From an uncultured Verrucomicrobiota bacterium (GTDB lineage: Bacteria > Verrucomicrobiota > Kiritimatiellia > RFP12 > UBA3636): a stretch of 34,216 nt of DNA. A program made the position numbers and the translations under genes. The stretch lies in contig CAMNCG010000016.1 in assembly GCA_946534105.1 (NCBI GenBank), positions 1 through 34,216 of the forward strand, read 5' to 3'. The notes beneath the pieces were generated by a model. The model was not told where the DNA came from. It ran no database searches and saw nothing but the letters and a program-made list of their open reading frames with translations. Shown piece after piece: positions 27,201 to 34,216 of the stretch; positions within the stretch are counted from its first letter, which is position 1, and each line of letters begins with the position of its first letter.

Positions 27201-30200
27201 CCGTCCCGTCGGAACCGGAGAAGCCGCCGTCCTGCGCCCGTCCGAGCGCACCGTGTACCCGGAAACGGACTACGAAAGGACGACCAGTGCCTTCTGGTGG
27301 AACGACCCGCTGTGCCTTCCCCGCCACGGAAAGCCCCGGTTCGTCTGCGGCGACACCCTCGCGTGGCGATGGACCGACTATGACGAATTCGGCCGCGAAA
27401 CGCTCGCGTTCGACCAGTGCGACTCCTCGGACGCGCCGTGGGATTTTTTCTCCGACACGCGCTGGACGCTTGAAACGCTTCCCGGCGGCATCGACGCCGT
27501 CGCCACCGTTTCCGGCTACGCCCCGCACGCAGGCGACTCCTCGGACGCCCTGGACTGCGACATCCCCCGGACCGTATCCCGCTACCGGATTTACGCCGAC
27601 GGCTCCTCCAACCTTCTCGCCCGGACCTGGACAACGGTCGTGCGCCGCTCCGAAGGCGGCATTCCCGTCGTCGAAACCCGGACGGAGCGAGCCGGGGCGC
27701 AGGACGCGCTTCCGGGCGACGCCCGCAACGCCGTCTCCGTTTCCGCCCGCTACGCTCCCGACGCCCCCGGCGTCCCCTTCGCCCTGCGCGGAAAACCCCT
27801 CTTCGAAACCGGCGAGGACGGCGCCTCGACCGTTTTCCGCCACGAGTTCGGCGACTGGACGGCCGCCGCCCCTCCGGCGTCGGCGGGCGATCCGCCGGCG
27901 CCGGGCGTCTTCGCGCCGTCCCCGTACGGCGCCTTTCTCCGCAGCCGCTCGATGCGCGTCTCCCCCGGGGCGCCCGCCGGACTCCCGCTCGTTTCGACCA
28001 TCTCGGAAACCGTTTCCGGCGCGGCCTACGGAAACGAGGTCTGGAGTGCCAAGCGCGCCCTCCTCGCCCTGTCCGTCACCCCCCTCTCCGACGACACGGC
28101 CCTCTCCGCCCCCTTTGAATGGGAAAGCCGCGCGTACGACGAGAAGAACCGCCTCCGCGCCACGATCTTCCCCGACGGCACGTCCTCCACCAACTCGTAT
28201 TCCTGCTGCCGCCTGCTCTTCTCCGTGTCCCGCGACGGCCTCCGCCGCGACCGCCTCTCCTCCGCCGACAGGACCTCGTTCCACTGGGCGGACCTGGACA
28301 CGGGATTGATTGGGCTACCGCGCATTGCCGACATGGGTGAACATAACGTTGTCGTGAACTATTCATTTGAACACGTGAACGACACCCATGTCGTCGAGCA
28401 TCGGTTTGACCCGCTTGGACGGGAAGTCTTCCTGCGCGAACTCGCTTGTTGGGCCATGTATACGAATTCGCTTTCGTCCATCCGTCCTGCGAAGCCGGAT
28501 ACCTGGTGCACTGTCGGGACGACGCTCTACCCCGACGGCACATCGGACCACAGGATCGAGACCGATCCGCGGGGGGTCGTCACCGAAACCGAAGTCGCCG
28601 CGTCCGGTACGAACGTCGTCACCGTCGCGGAGCGCCGCGACGGCGCCGCCGTGCTTTCCCGCAGGACCGTTTCCTCCTGCCGCGACGGCTCGCACCGGGT
28701 CGAGACGACGGAATCCGGCGGCGAATGGACGCGGACGGAGACGTTTTCGTCCTTCCTCGCCGACGGGCGCATCCGCCGGTTTTCCGTCGTTTCCTCCTCC
28801 GGCGGCCCCGTCATCACGAACCGCGTCGAGGAAACCGACTTCCTCGGGCGGACGGTCCTCGCCCAAACGCCCCTGTCCGTCGTCTCCAACGTCTACTTCG
28901 GCGCGTCCCCGCGCCTTGCCGCGTCGTTCGACCTCACTTCCGGGACGTCGACGTTCCCGGTCTACGACGCCCTCCTCGAAACGGCCGGATCGACCCGCCC
29001 CGACGGCGTTTCGGACGTTTCCACCGCGTCGTTCGAGGTCCGCTCGAATGCGCTCTGGCGCGTTTCGCGCGAACTCGCGATCGCCGGTTCGGCGACCAAT
29101 GTCCTCTCCAGGACTTCCGAACGCCTGACGGGTCTGTCCCTTTCGCGCACGTCCCTCGTCGAAACCGAAACCGCCTCCGGCGGACTCGCCCGCGTCGGCA
29201 CGGCTTTCGACCCCGCAACGAAAATTGCGACGGAGACGACGGAGCGCGACGGGTTCGCACCGTCCGTCCGCCTCCTGAAATTCGGCCGAACGATACGGGA
29301 AACGGGGCCGGACGGCCTGTCGCGCTGGTACTACTTCGACCCCTACGGCCGCGCGGACCTCGTGCGCGAAACCGGCGAGGGCGGAACCGTGTACTACCGC
29401 GACAGCCCGTGCCGCAACGAATTCGGCGACGTGATCGAGGAGACGCGCTATCGCTCGGTTTCCAAACCTTCGCGCCCCCTCACGCGCTGGAACGGTTTCG
29501 ACGCCCGCGGAAACAAGGTCGCCTCCACGAACGAAATCGGCGAGGTGTCCCTTTACGGATACGATGCGCTTGACCGCCTCGTCTCCGTTTCCGGCGAGGC
29601 GCAGTGGCCCGTCCGGTACGGATACGACGCCTTCGGACGCCGGACGTCCCTTTCGACGACCCGCGACGGCTCGGTCTGGGACGAAACGTCATGGTCCTAC
29701 GGCGCAGCGACCGGCCTCTGCACGAACAAGGCGTACGCCGACGGGACGGCGGTGTCGTATTCCCACACGCCGTCCGGAAGACCTCTCCGAACGACGCTCG
29801 CCTCCGGCAAGTGGACCGAAAACGCGTATGACGCCCACGGGCGTCTTTCGGCCGTTTCAACCTCCGACGGGTCCGGCGGATACGTGCGTTCCTACGACGC
29901 CTTCGGGCGCGTTGCCGCCGTCCAGGACGGAGGTTCGGCGTTCGACCGGACGTTTCTTCGCAGGGCGGACGGCCTCGTCACGAACGAGAGCTGGATTCCG
30001 CACGCGGCGGACGCTGAATCGCCCGCGACCTTGGTGCGCGCGTTCGACGCATGGGGGCGGCTTTCCGGACGGTCGCTCTCTTCGCCCGCGACGCCGTTCG
30101 GGCACCCGGCGTTTTCTTCCGCCACGACCGTTGAATACTCCACGAACGGCCTCGTGTCGGCCGTCATCCACACGAATGCGGCGGGGCGCGCGATGTCCGC

Positions 30201-31701
30201 GGAGTTCGCGCACGACTGCGGGAAGATTTCCGGCATTTCGCTATCCGCCGGAACGGGCGCCGTGCATCGCGCGGTTTCCCGCGACCGGTTCCTCCCGGAA
30301 CTCGTGACGGAGATGGAGGCTATGGCCGGAACCAACCTGGTCGTGTCCGGTCTTTCCCTCGGATACGACGACCTCGGACGCCCGGTTTCCCGCGTCATCC
30401 AGAGGAGCGGTTCCGCCACGGTCTTGACAAACGCGTTCGCCTACGACACCAGAAGCGAAGTCGTTTCCGCAACGTTCGCCCCGGACGCGCCGGACACATA
30501 CGCATACGACGAAATCGGAAACCGGGTCTCCTCCTCCGATCTGTTCGGCGAGCGCACCTACGACGCCAACGAAGTCAATGCCTACCTGTCCATTTCGAAT
30601 GTCGCCTCCGCAGCCGCCGTCGCGCCCGTCAGGGATTCCGACGGGAATCTCGCCGCCTTCGGCGACTGGGCGTACCAGTGGGATGCGCGGGGGCGGCTCG
30701 TCGCCGCGTCCCGCATGGTCGGCGGAATCGAGGTCTTTCAGGAATCGTTCGCCTACGACTGGCAGGGACGGCTCGCGTCCCGGACCGTGGCGCGGGCGGA
30801 CGGCGCGACGGAGACGCACGACTACTTCTGGGACGACTGGCTGCTCCTGCGCGAGCGCGTGGCGGATTCCTCCGGCGAGACGAACGACATCGAATACGTC
30901 TGGGGGCCGGACCTTTCCGGCTCCTTCCAAGGCGCGGGCGGCATTGGCGGTCTCCTCGCCGTTTCCGTGGACGGCCAGTACTACTTCCCGTTCTACGACC
31001 AGATCGGCAACGTCCTCGGCTACGCGGACGAAAGCGGCGCCGTCGCCGCCGCGTACGACTACGACGTTTTCGGCAACATTCTCTCTTCCTCCGGCCCGAT
31101 GGCCTCCTTCTTCCGCCACCGCTTCTCCACGAAGCTCCTCGACCCCGACACCGGTCTCTACTACTACGGCTACCGCTGGTACTCCCCGGCCCTTGGCCGC
31201 TGGCTGTCGCGCGACCCGATCGAGGAAAAAGGGGGAGAGAACCTTTACGGCTTTTGCGGAAATTCGCCGTTTTCCAATTCCGACGCAATCGGCGAAGCGT
31301 ATTTTGCGTATAGGCCGCTGGAATCGAAACTCGGTCGCTTTTTTGGCGTTCGCGGCACAAATGCATTCGATTCGGCAAACCTCGTTCTGGCGCACGAACA
31401 ATTATTTTTTGAAGATGGCAAGAGACCGTCAAACCTTGGCTTTTTCAACAACCGTTCCGTGAAATCCGAATCGGACACGTCCACTTACATGCCACCGCAT
31501 AGCACAGGGTGGGATGACTGCATTATGCGTGAAGCAGTAAAGCAAGTCGTGGTTCCTCCGTATTCTTTGCTTGGTGGCATAAATGGTGGAAAATACAATT
31601 GTCAGGACTGGGCCGAAGAAGTTAGGGTTGCATACTTTGCAATTTTACTGAACGGGCACTACACAACTCCTCGTCTTCCTCACTTTCAGTCCGGTAAATG
31701 A
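24277..31701 (+). CDS. Sec-exported RHS/YD-repeat polymorphic toxin
   Basis: Signal peptide MRPATVLASSLVLVSISALADS; TSP3-like DSDMDGLSD/DTDGDGLVDGSD/DLDGDLLPD; many YD repeats (YDAFGR, YDALDRL, YDEIGNR); RHS core YDVFGNIL...FSTKLLDPDTGLYYYGYRWYSPALGRWLSRDPIEE.GGENLYGF; variable C-terminal tip. Confidence 0.93.
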   Translation: MRPATVLASSLVLVSISALADSPVPSPREMAERLEKAQVSGIGVLLPDPDAALTNDAGRISLSAAAGVWPAAFLAGVEEAPVSPDGLVDVFVRTDETTGIFLFEDASGTPFWAEAPDDPVPGNWIAPFRRASPDPSPDDALYAPHRLVDRWRVETAAGPSRSFGGSPVAGPSPDALPGLRSSSPTSPPSSFAFSSFTFASNGLSMDLAWPVETLSAWNRALALDEHAVLDLFHKNRLEEPAWRWLLRSTVADPASGVHSILLSREDLPLPPDFPDGATVPAATQTNIVLSPFGFLYTNVVCLATTNAPLSEPPTSFFRAGTLRDSDMDGLSDAFETLVLGSSPSLRDTDGDGLVDGSDPSPLASDLDPATGALADLDGDLLPDLWEIFRFGATNTVHAATNLTSSGFTANAALASGLDPLGGAPDTVSPAPALQATFAAPAFRVDAPPPGQILWERTFPIERHAGWEQFYLSARPDPASDEPSPLSWTLENLVLEWEDDKGASGTASFLSSAFRLPLSSDSPAALTLRLRASSSAAGPAVSPRPLHLLRWTPVPAFAGLPQTTTSAGAAFSVLVQGDSVRIAPDFASGHCPGAFVLDAASSSPLAVPLPPGATMTVDEDGFVVSDLPVGVYEFPAPSAAAAPVLRAPALRTAPVVPGPPVLLVLGPHLRWNGEHGCDTFAMGLEGQVLSSYPLDAGCLAESFNTDATGRFDCLATPVLELGVPDAYLDLFSDEIEVEELSPEECNTFRATAALSFAGTEIWSGTADHYCPGPSACENPLSGDACGCETCVSCDDLDGPSVSSFAFRIALGSPRDGQVSGFVYVRSETSLPDLAPALFLVFARADATVLDETSPDGTRTVACHDHRGRTVEIAPVPSGVHLDVRDTATGDLLNAWDLLREPDAVRVTKTSRSGSRMLDRRFTLSGGEWTSADLVSGASESVRIENFMDDPCDPRHVEDRTVRDDAGTILSREVTVRRPVGTGEAAVLRPSERTVYPETDYERTTSAFWWNDPLCLPRHGKPRFVCGDTLAWRWTDYDEFGRETLAFDQCDSSDAPWDFFSDTRWTLETLPGGIDAVATVSGYAPHAGDSSDALDCDIPRTVSRYRIYADGSSNLLARTWTTVVRRSEGGIPVVETRTERAGAQDALPGDARNAVSVSARYAPDAPGVPFALRGKPLFETGEDGASTVFRHEFGDWTAAAPPASAGDPPAPGVFAPSPYGAFLRSRSMRVSPGAPAGLPLVSTISETVSGAAYGNEVWSAKRALLALSVTPLSDDTALSAPFEWESRAYDEKNRLRATIFPDGTSSTNSYSCCRLLFSVSRDGLRRDRLSSADRTSFHWADLDTGLIGLPRIADMGEHNVVVNYSFEHVNDTHVVEHRFDPLGREVFLRELACWAMYTNSLSSIRPAKPDTWCTVGTTLYPDGTSDHRIETDPRGVVTETEVAASGTNVVTVAERRDGAAVLSRRTVSSCRDGSHRVETTESGGEWTRTETFSSFLADGRIRRFSVVSSSGGPVITNRVEETDFLGRTVLAQTPLSVVSNVYFGASPRLAASFDLTSGTSTFPVYDALLETAGSTRPDGVSDVSTASFEVRSNALWRVSRELAIAGSATNVLSRTSERLTGLSLSRTSLVETETASGGLARVGTAFDPATKIATETTERDGFAPSVRLLKFGRTIRETGPDGLSRWYYFDPYGRADLVRETGEGGTVYYRDSPCRNEFGDVIEETRYRSVSKPSRPLTRWNGFDARGNKVASTNEIGEVSLYGYDALDRLVSVSGEAQWPVRYGYDAFGRRTSLSTTRDGSVWDETSWSYGAATGLCTNKAYADGTAVSYSHTPSGRPLRTTLASGKWTENAYDAHGRLSAVSTSDGSGGYVRSYDAFGRVAAVQDGGSAFDRTFLRRADGLVTNESWIPHAADAESPATLVRAFDAWGRLSGRSLSSPATPFGHPAFSSATTVEYSTNGLVSAVIHTNAAGRAMSAEFAHDCGKISGISLSAGTGAVHRAVSRDRFLPELVTEMEAMAGTNLVVSGLSLGYDDLGRPVSRVIQRSGSATVLTNAFAYDTRSEVVSATFAPDAPDTYAYDEIGNRVSSSDLFGERTYDANEVNAYLSISNVASAAAVAPVRDSDGNLAAFGDWAYQWDARGRLVAASRMVGGIEVFQESFAYDWQGRLASRTVARADGATETHDYFWDDWLLLRERVADSSGETNDIEYVWGPDLSGSFQGAGGIGGLLAVSVDGQYYFPFYDQIGNVLGYADESGAVAAAYDYDVFGNILSSSGPMASFFRHRFSTKLLDPDTGLYYYGYRWYSPALGRWLSRDPIEEKGGENLYGFCGNSPFSNSDAIGEAYFAYRPLESKLGRFFGVRGTNAFDSANLVLAHEQLFFEDGKRPSNLGFFNNRSVKSESDTSTYMPPHSTGWDDCIMREAVKQVVVPPYSLLGGINGGKYNCQDWAEEVRVAYFAILLNGHYTTPRLPHFQSGK
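30892..31226 (+). repeat. RHS core DNA repeat, copy 1 (in full-length RHS)
   Basis: gaatacgtctgggggccggacctttccggc...cgcgacccgatcgagg, near-identical to 32175 and 33484 copies. Confidence 0.9.
31291..31701 (+). other. C-terminal toxin domain 1 (candidate LRAT/permuted NlpC-papain-like)
   Basis: AYFAYRPLESKLGRFF...LAHEQLFFEDG...GGINGGKYNCQDWAEEVRVAYF; starts right after the RHS core. Confidence 0.6.
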
Positions 31702-32102
31702 AAATTGGCACGAGTTCAATCATTTCCAAGTCCGATATTAACATGGTACCAGTTCTTTTGTTTCTTGCCTTAATGACTTCTTTGCCGCAATTTTTCATAG
31801 TATGGCAAAGAGGAAAAATCGGAGCATTCCGCTATTTGTTTTGTTCAATAGTAGGGACATATGTCGTGCTCATGCTACTAGCCTACTGTTTTGAACTCGA
31901 CATAAAGTCCCACACGATAGATGTCGTACTTGTCATAACTACTTTTGCCATTGCGGTTTGGGTTTCCATTCCTCAAGTTGCGTTGGTGCTGATTCGCCGA
32001 AAAATCAACGTGTGCCAACATTTGCTGTTTTCATTCCTCGGATGTTTCATAATGATTTCAACTTTAGTATGGATGATAGCCAAGTATGTCAGGGATATTT
32101 AA
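31698..32102 (+). CDS. Small four-TM membrane protein, candidate immunity protein 1
   Basis: ATGA overlap with RHS stop; 134 aa, about 4 hydrophobic helices, AT-rich; directly follows the toxin tip. Confidence 0.7.
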   Translation: MKIGTSSIISKSDINMVPVLLFLALMTSLPQFFIVWQRGKIGAFRYLFCSIVGTYVVLMLLAYCFELDIKSHTIDVVLVITTFAIAVWVSIPQVALVLIRRKINVCQHLLFSFLGCFIMISTLVWMIAKYVRDI

Positions 32103-32985
32103 CCGCGATACGTCGGGGTGCATCGTTCAACGACTCGTCATGGAAACGGACTCCAACGGCACCTCCCGCGTCTGCGAATACGTCTGGGGGCCGGACCTTT
32201 CCGGCTCGTTCCAAGGCGCGGGCGGCATCGGCGGCCTCCTCGCCGTCTCGTTCGACGGCGCGTATTACTTCCCCTTCTACGACCAGATCGGCACCGTCCT
32301 CGGCTACGCGGACGAAAGCGGCGCCGTCGCCGCCGCGTACGACTACGACGTTTTCGGCAACATTTGCTCCGCCACCGGCCCGCTCGCCGCCATCTTCCGG
32401 CACCGCTTCTCCACGAAGCTCTTCGACCCCGACACCGGCCTCTGCTACTACGGCTACCGGTGGTACTCGCCTGAACTCGGGAGGTGGATATCACGAGATC
32501 CGATAGAAGAGGCGGGAGGGGAGAACCTTTACGGATTTTGCGGAAATTCGCCGCTTTTCGATTTTGACCCGATCGGGAAAGCCTACTTCGCGTATAGGCC
32601 CCTAGAATCGACAATCGGTAGAATCGTAGGTGTGTTCGGAACAAACACTCTTGATCGGGGGAACATTGTCGTTGCGCATGAACAATTGTTTTTCGAGGAT
32701 GGTAAGAAACCTTCAAACCTTGGATTTTTCAATGACCGGTCTGTAAGAGCCGATTCAGAGACATCCACTTATATGCCACCACATAGTACTGGATGGGATG
32801 ACTGCATTATGCGTGAAGCCGTAAAGCAAGTCGTGGTTCCTCCCTATTCCTTGCTTGGAGGCATAAATGGTGAAAAGTTCAATTGCCAAGATTGGGCCGA
32901 GGAGGTGCGAATGGCCTATTTTGCCATACTCCGCAACGGACATTATAAATCGCCTCGCGTTCCTTCCCTTCACGGATCAAAATGA
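32086..32985 (+). CDS. Orphan RHS core fragment plus toxin tip 2
   Basis: EYVWGPDLSGSFQGAGGIGGLLAVSFDG...FSTKLFDPDTGLCYYGYRWYSPELGRWISRDPIEEAGGENLYGF followed by a tip about 80% identical (by eye) to toxin tip 1. Confidence 0.85.
   Translation: MSGIFNRDTSGCIVQRLVMETDSNGTSRVCEYVWGPDLSGSFQGAGGIGGLLAVSFDGAYYFPFYDQIGTVLGYADESGAVAAAYDYDVFGNICSATGPLAAIFRHRFSTKLFDPDTGLCYYGYRWYSPELGRWISRDPIEEAGGENLYGFCGNSPLFDFDPIGKAYFAYRPLESTIGRIVGVFGTNTLDRGNIVVAHEQLFFEDGKKPSNLGFFNDRSVRADSETSTYMPPHSTGWDDCIMREAVKQVVVPPYSLLGGINGEKFNCQDWAEEVRMAYFAILRNGHYKSPRVPSLHGSK
32175..32509 (+). repeat. RHS core DNA repeat, copy 2
   Basis: gaatacgtctgggggccggacctttccggctcgttcc... Confidence 0.9.
32575..32985 (+). other. C-terminal toxin domain 2 (paralogue of 31291-31701)
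   Basis: AYFAYRPLESTIGRIVGVFG...VAHEQLFFEDG...GGINGEKFNCQDWAEEVRMAYF. Confidence 0.6.
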
Positions 32986-33003
32986 TGGTACTCATGTCTT
33001 GCC

Positions 33004-33390
33004 ATGTCGGAATCCTTCGTCACAATTCTCAAAACCACGTTTTTTTTGGCTGTGTTGTTTACAACGCCGCAGTTGATGCTAGTGGCATTCAGACGCAGAA
33101 TCGGGACAATCCAACACGTATTGTTGTCGATCACCATGGATGTGGTTCTTTTACTGATGATTTTTCTAGTATTTGAAGGTGACTCCTTTGTAAAAAGGAC
33201 TTATCCGGCGATTCGATTTCTGCTGATCTCCTCCATGGTTAGCAGTTGGGTTTCATTGCCGCAATTCTTGCTTGTCAAAGTAAGAAAAAAGGTCCACTCG
33301 ATACAGTATATCTGCCTTTCGATCTTTAGTTGTCAACTCATGTTCCTTCTATCTGCATGGATAATCGGAAAATTTGTGAAAGACATGTAG
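33004..33390 (+). CDS. Small four-TM membrane protein, candidate immunity protein 2
   Basis: 128 aa; same layout as 31698-32102 (TTPQLMLVAFRRRIGTIQH ... WVSLPQFLLVKVRKKVHSIQY ... IIGKFVKDM vs MIAKYVRDI). Confidence 0.7.
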   Translation: MSESFVTILKTTFFLAVLFTTPQLMLVAFRRRIGTIQHVLLSITMDVVLLLMIFLVFEGDSFVKRTYPAIRFLLISSMVSSWVSLPQFLLVKVRKKVHSIQYICLSIFSCQLMFLLSAWIIGKFVKDM

Positions 33391-33912
33391 ATGAACAAAT
33401 CCGATACGGACCCCTATTTGTGGTACGAGTGGCTGCTCCTGCGCGAGCGCGTCTCCAACTCCTCCGGCGCCACGAACGACATCGAATACGTCTGGGGGCC
33501 GGACCTTTCCGGCTCCTTCCAAGGCGCGGGCGGCATTGGCGGTCTCCTTGCCGTCTCGTTCGGCGGCGCGTACTACTTCCCCTTCTACGACCAGATCGGC
33601 AACGTCCTCGGCTACGCGGACGAAAGCGGCGCCGTTGCAGCCGTGTACGAATATGACGCCTACGAGAATCTTCTCGATTCCACCGGCCCCCTCGCCGGCT
33701 TCTTCCGGCACCGCTTCTCCACGAAGCTCCTCGACCCCGACACCGGTCTCTACTACTACGGCTACCGGTGGTACTTCCCCGCCCTCGGCCGCTGGCTGTC
33801 GCGCGACCCGATCGAAGAAGAATTGTCGGGCCTGTCCCTCTTGGTTCCCGCATGCAGACCGGAAAAATACCTTCGCCGCCGCGCCATCCGGCGCGACGCG
33901 CCCCGCAGTTGA
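33391..33912 (+). pseudogene. Third orphan RHS core fragment, toxin tip lost
   Basis: LLLRERVSNSSGATNDIEYVWGPDLSGSFQGAGG...GLYYYGYRWYFPALGRWLSRDPIEEE, then unrelated GC-rich sequence; ATG immediately follows the TAG of the previous CDS. Confidence 0.7.
33484..33818 (+). repeat. RHS core DNA repeat, copy 3
   Basis: gaatacgtctgggggccggacctttccggctccttccaaggcgcgggcggcattggcggtctcc... Confidence 0.9.
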
Positions 33913-33950
33913 CCTCGCGCGCAGATGCGCGCGAAGGCCAACTGCTTTTT
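33906..33950 (+). terminator. Rho-independent terminator closing the RHS locus
   Basis: CAGTTGacCTcGCGCGCagatGCGCGCgaAGgcCAACTG then cTTTTT. Confidence 0.75.
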
Positions 33951-34002
33951 GGGGGTTGAAAGGAAATCCGGAAAATTTCAAATTTTCGGGTCCGCTTTTT
34001 GG

Positions 34003-34031
34003 TTGCTTTCGCGGATGGGTCATGGTATCGT
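34003..34031 (+). promoter_or_regulatory. Putative promoter TTGCTT-N17-TATCGT
   Basis: TTGCTT 34003-34008, CATGG-TATCGT 34026-34031. Confidence 0.45.
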
Positions 34032-34091
34032 GCAAGTTTGCGCGGGTGGCCCCCGGTCTTGTCATGACCCGGTGCCGTTCCGCTCCAAACA

Positions 34092-34135
34092 AAAAGAGCC
34101 GAGCGTTATCGCGAGGCCCTCTTTTGCATCGTCCC
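34092..34135 (+). terminator. Terminator-like hairpin (attenuator or small-RNA terminator)
   Basis: AAAAGAGcc...ggccCTCTTTT with inner GC pairing. Confidence 0.45.
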
Positions 34136-34152
34136 CAAAAGGAAAAAACACC

Positions 34153-34216
34153 ATGAAAACCCCCTCGCGCATCCACGCATCCGCACTCCGCCACGTCCCC
34201 GGCTTCGCCGCGGGGT
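34153..34216 (+). CDS. Start of a CDS truncated by the window edge (MKTPSRIHASALRHVPGFAAG...)
   Basis: ATG preceded by AAAAGGAAAAAACACC, open to the window end. Confidence 0.4.
   Translation, partial: MKTPSRIHASALRHVPGFAAG

Noticed and set aside
25486-28284. 932-aa minus-strand ORF inside the RHS gene
   Set aside because: Antisense frame of the RHS coding sequence with GC-driven lack of stops.
24277-31701. T6SS-associated Rhs effector
   Set aside because: No PAAR domain, EagR chaperone or VgrG visible; N-terminus looks like a Sec signal peptide.
31698-33390. PQ-loop (SWEET/SemiSWEET) transporters as identity of the small TM proteins
   Set aside because: They share a PQ dipeptide per repeat, but the 2+2 helix layout and toxin-linked context fit an immunity protein better; kept only as a resemblance.
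31698-33912. Transposon/IS origin for the AT-rich segments
   Set aside because: No transposase ORF, terminal inverted repeats or target-site duplications seen; polymorphic-toxin cassettes explain the composition.

Overview
GC-rich bacterial chromosomal window. The taxon cannot be fixed from sequence; a PVC-type lineage such as Kiritimatiellota is only a guess.

Positions 1-24.2 kb are mostly housekeeping genes: rpe, lysS, a Nif3-like protein, a MOP-type flippase, GtrA, rsmD, an orphan histidine kinase, a DJ-1/PfpI protein, fusA, priA, a stand-alone CoaC-type flavoprotein, a TPP riboswitch with thiS-thiF-thiG, secY, ftsK, a RodZ-like HTH protein, a stand-alone fumarase beta-type subunit, an AlgX/SGNH-like protein, rpmA and rplU.

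Positions 24.2-34 kb hold the most interesting locus. It starts with a Sec-signal RHS/YD-repeat polymorphic toxin of about 2,474 aa. Its C-terminal domain has an upstream conserved His and an NCQDWAEEVR motif reminiscent of LRAT / permuted NlpC-papain enzymes. It is followed, with stop/start overlaps, by a small membrane protein (candidate immunity), an orphan RHS-core plus paralogous toxin tip, a second diverged membrane protein, and a third orphan RHS core that has lost its tip. The two candidate immunity proteins each appear to contain an internal two-fold 'PQ...RRKI' repeat.

Other notable signals: a short repeat encoding AVPSVPSVPVAP inserted in the linkers of three unrelated neighbouring genes; a recurrent (T)GTGG-TAnnnT promoter signature with several leaderless or near-leaderless starts; and a TPP riboswitch whose aptamer 3' strand carries the Shine-Dalgarno next to the thiS start. 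All calls are by eye from sequence and the supplied ORF track; no searches were run.
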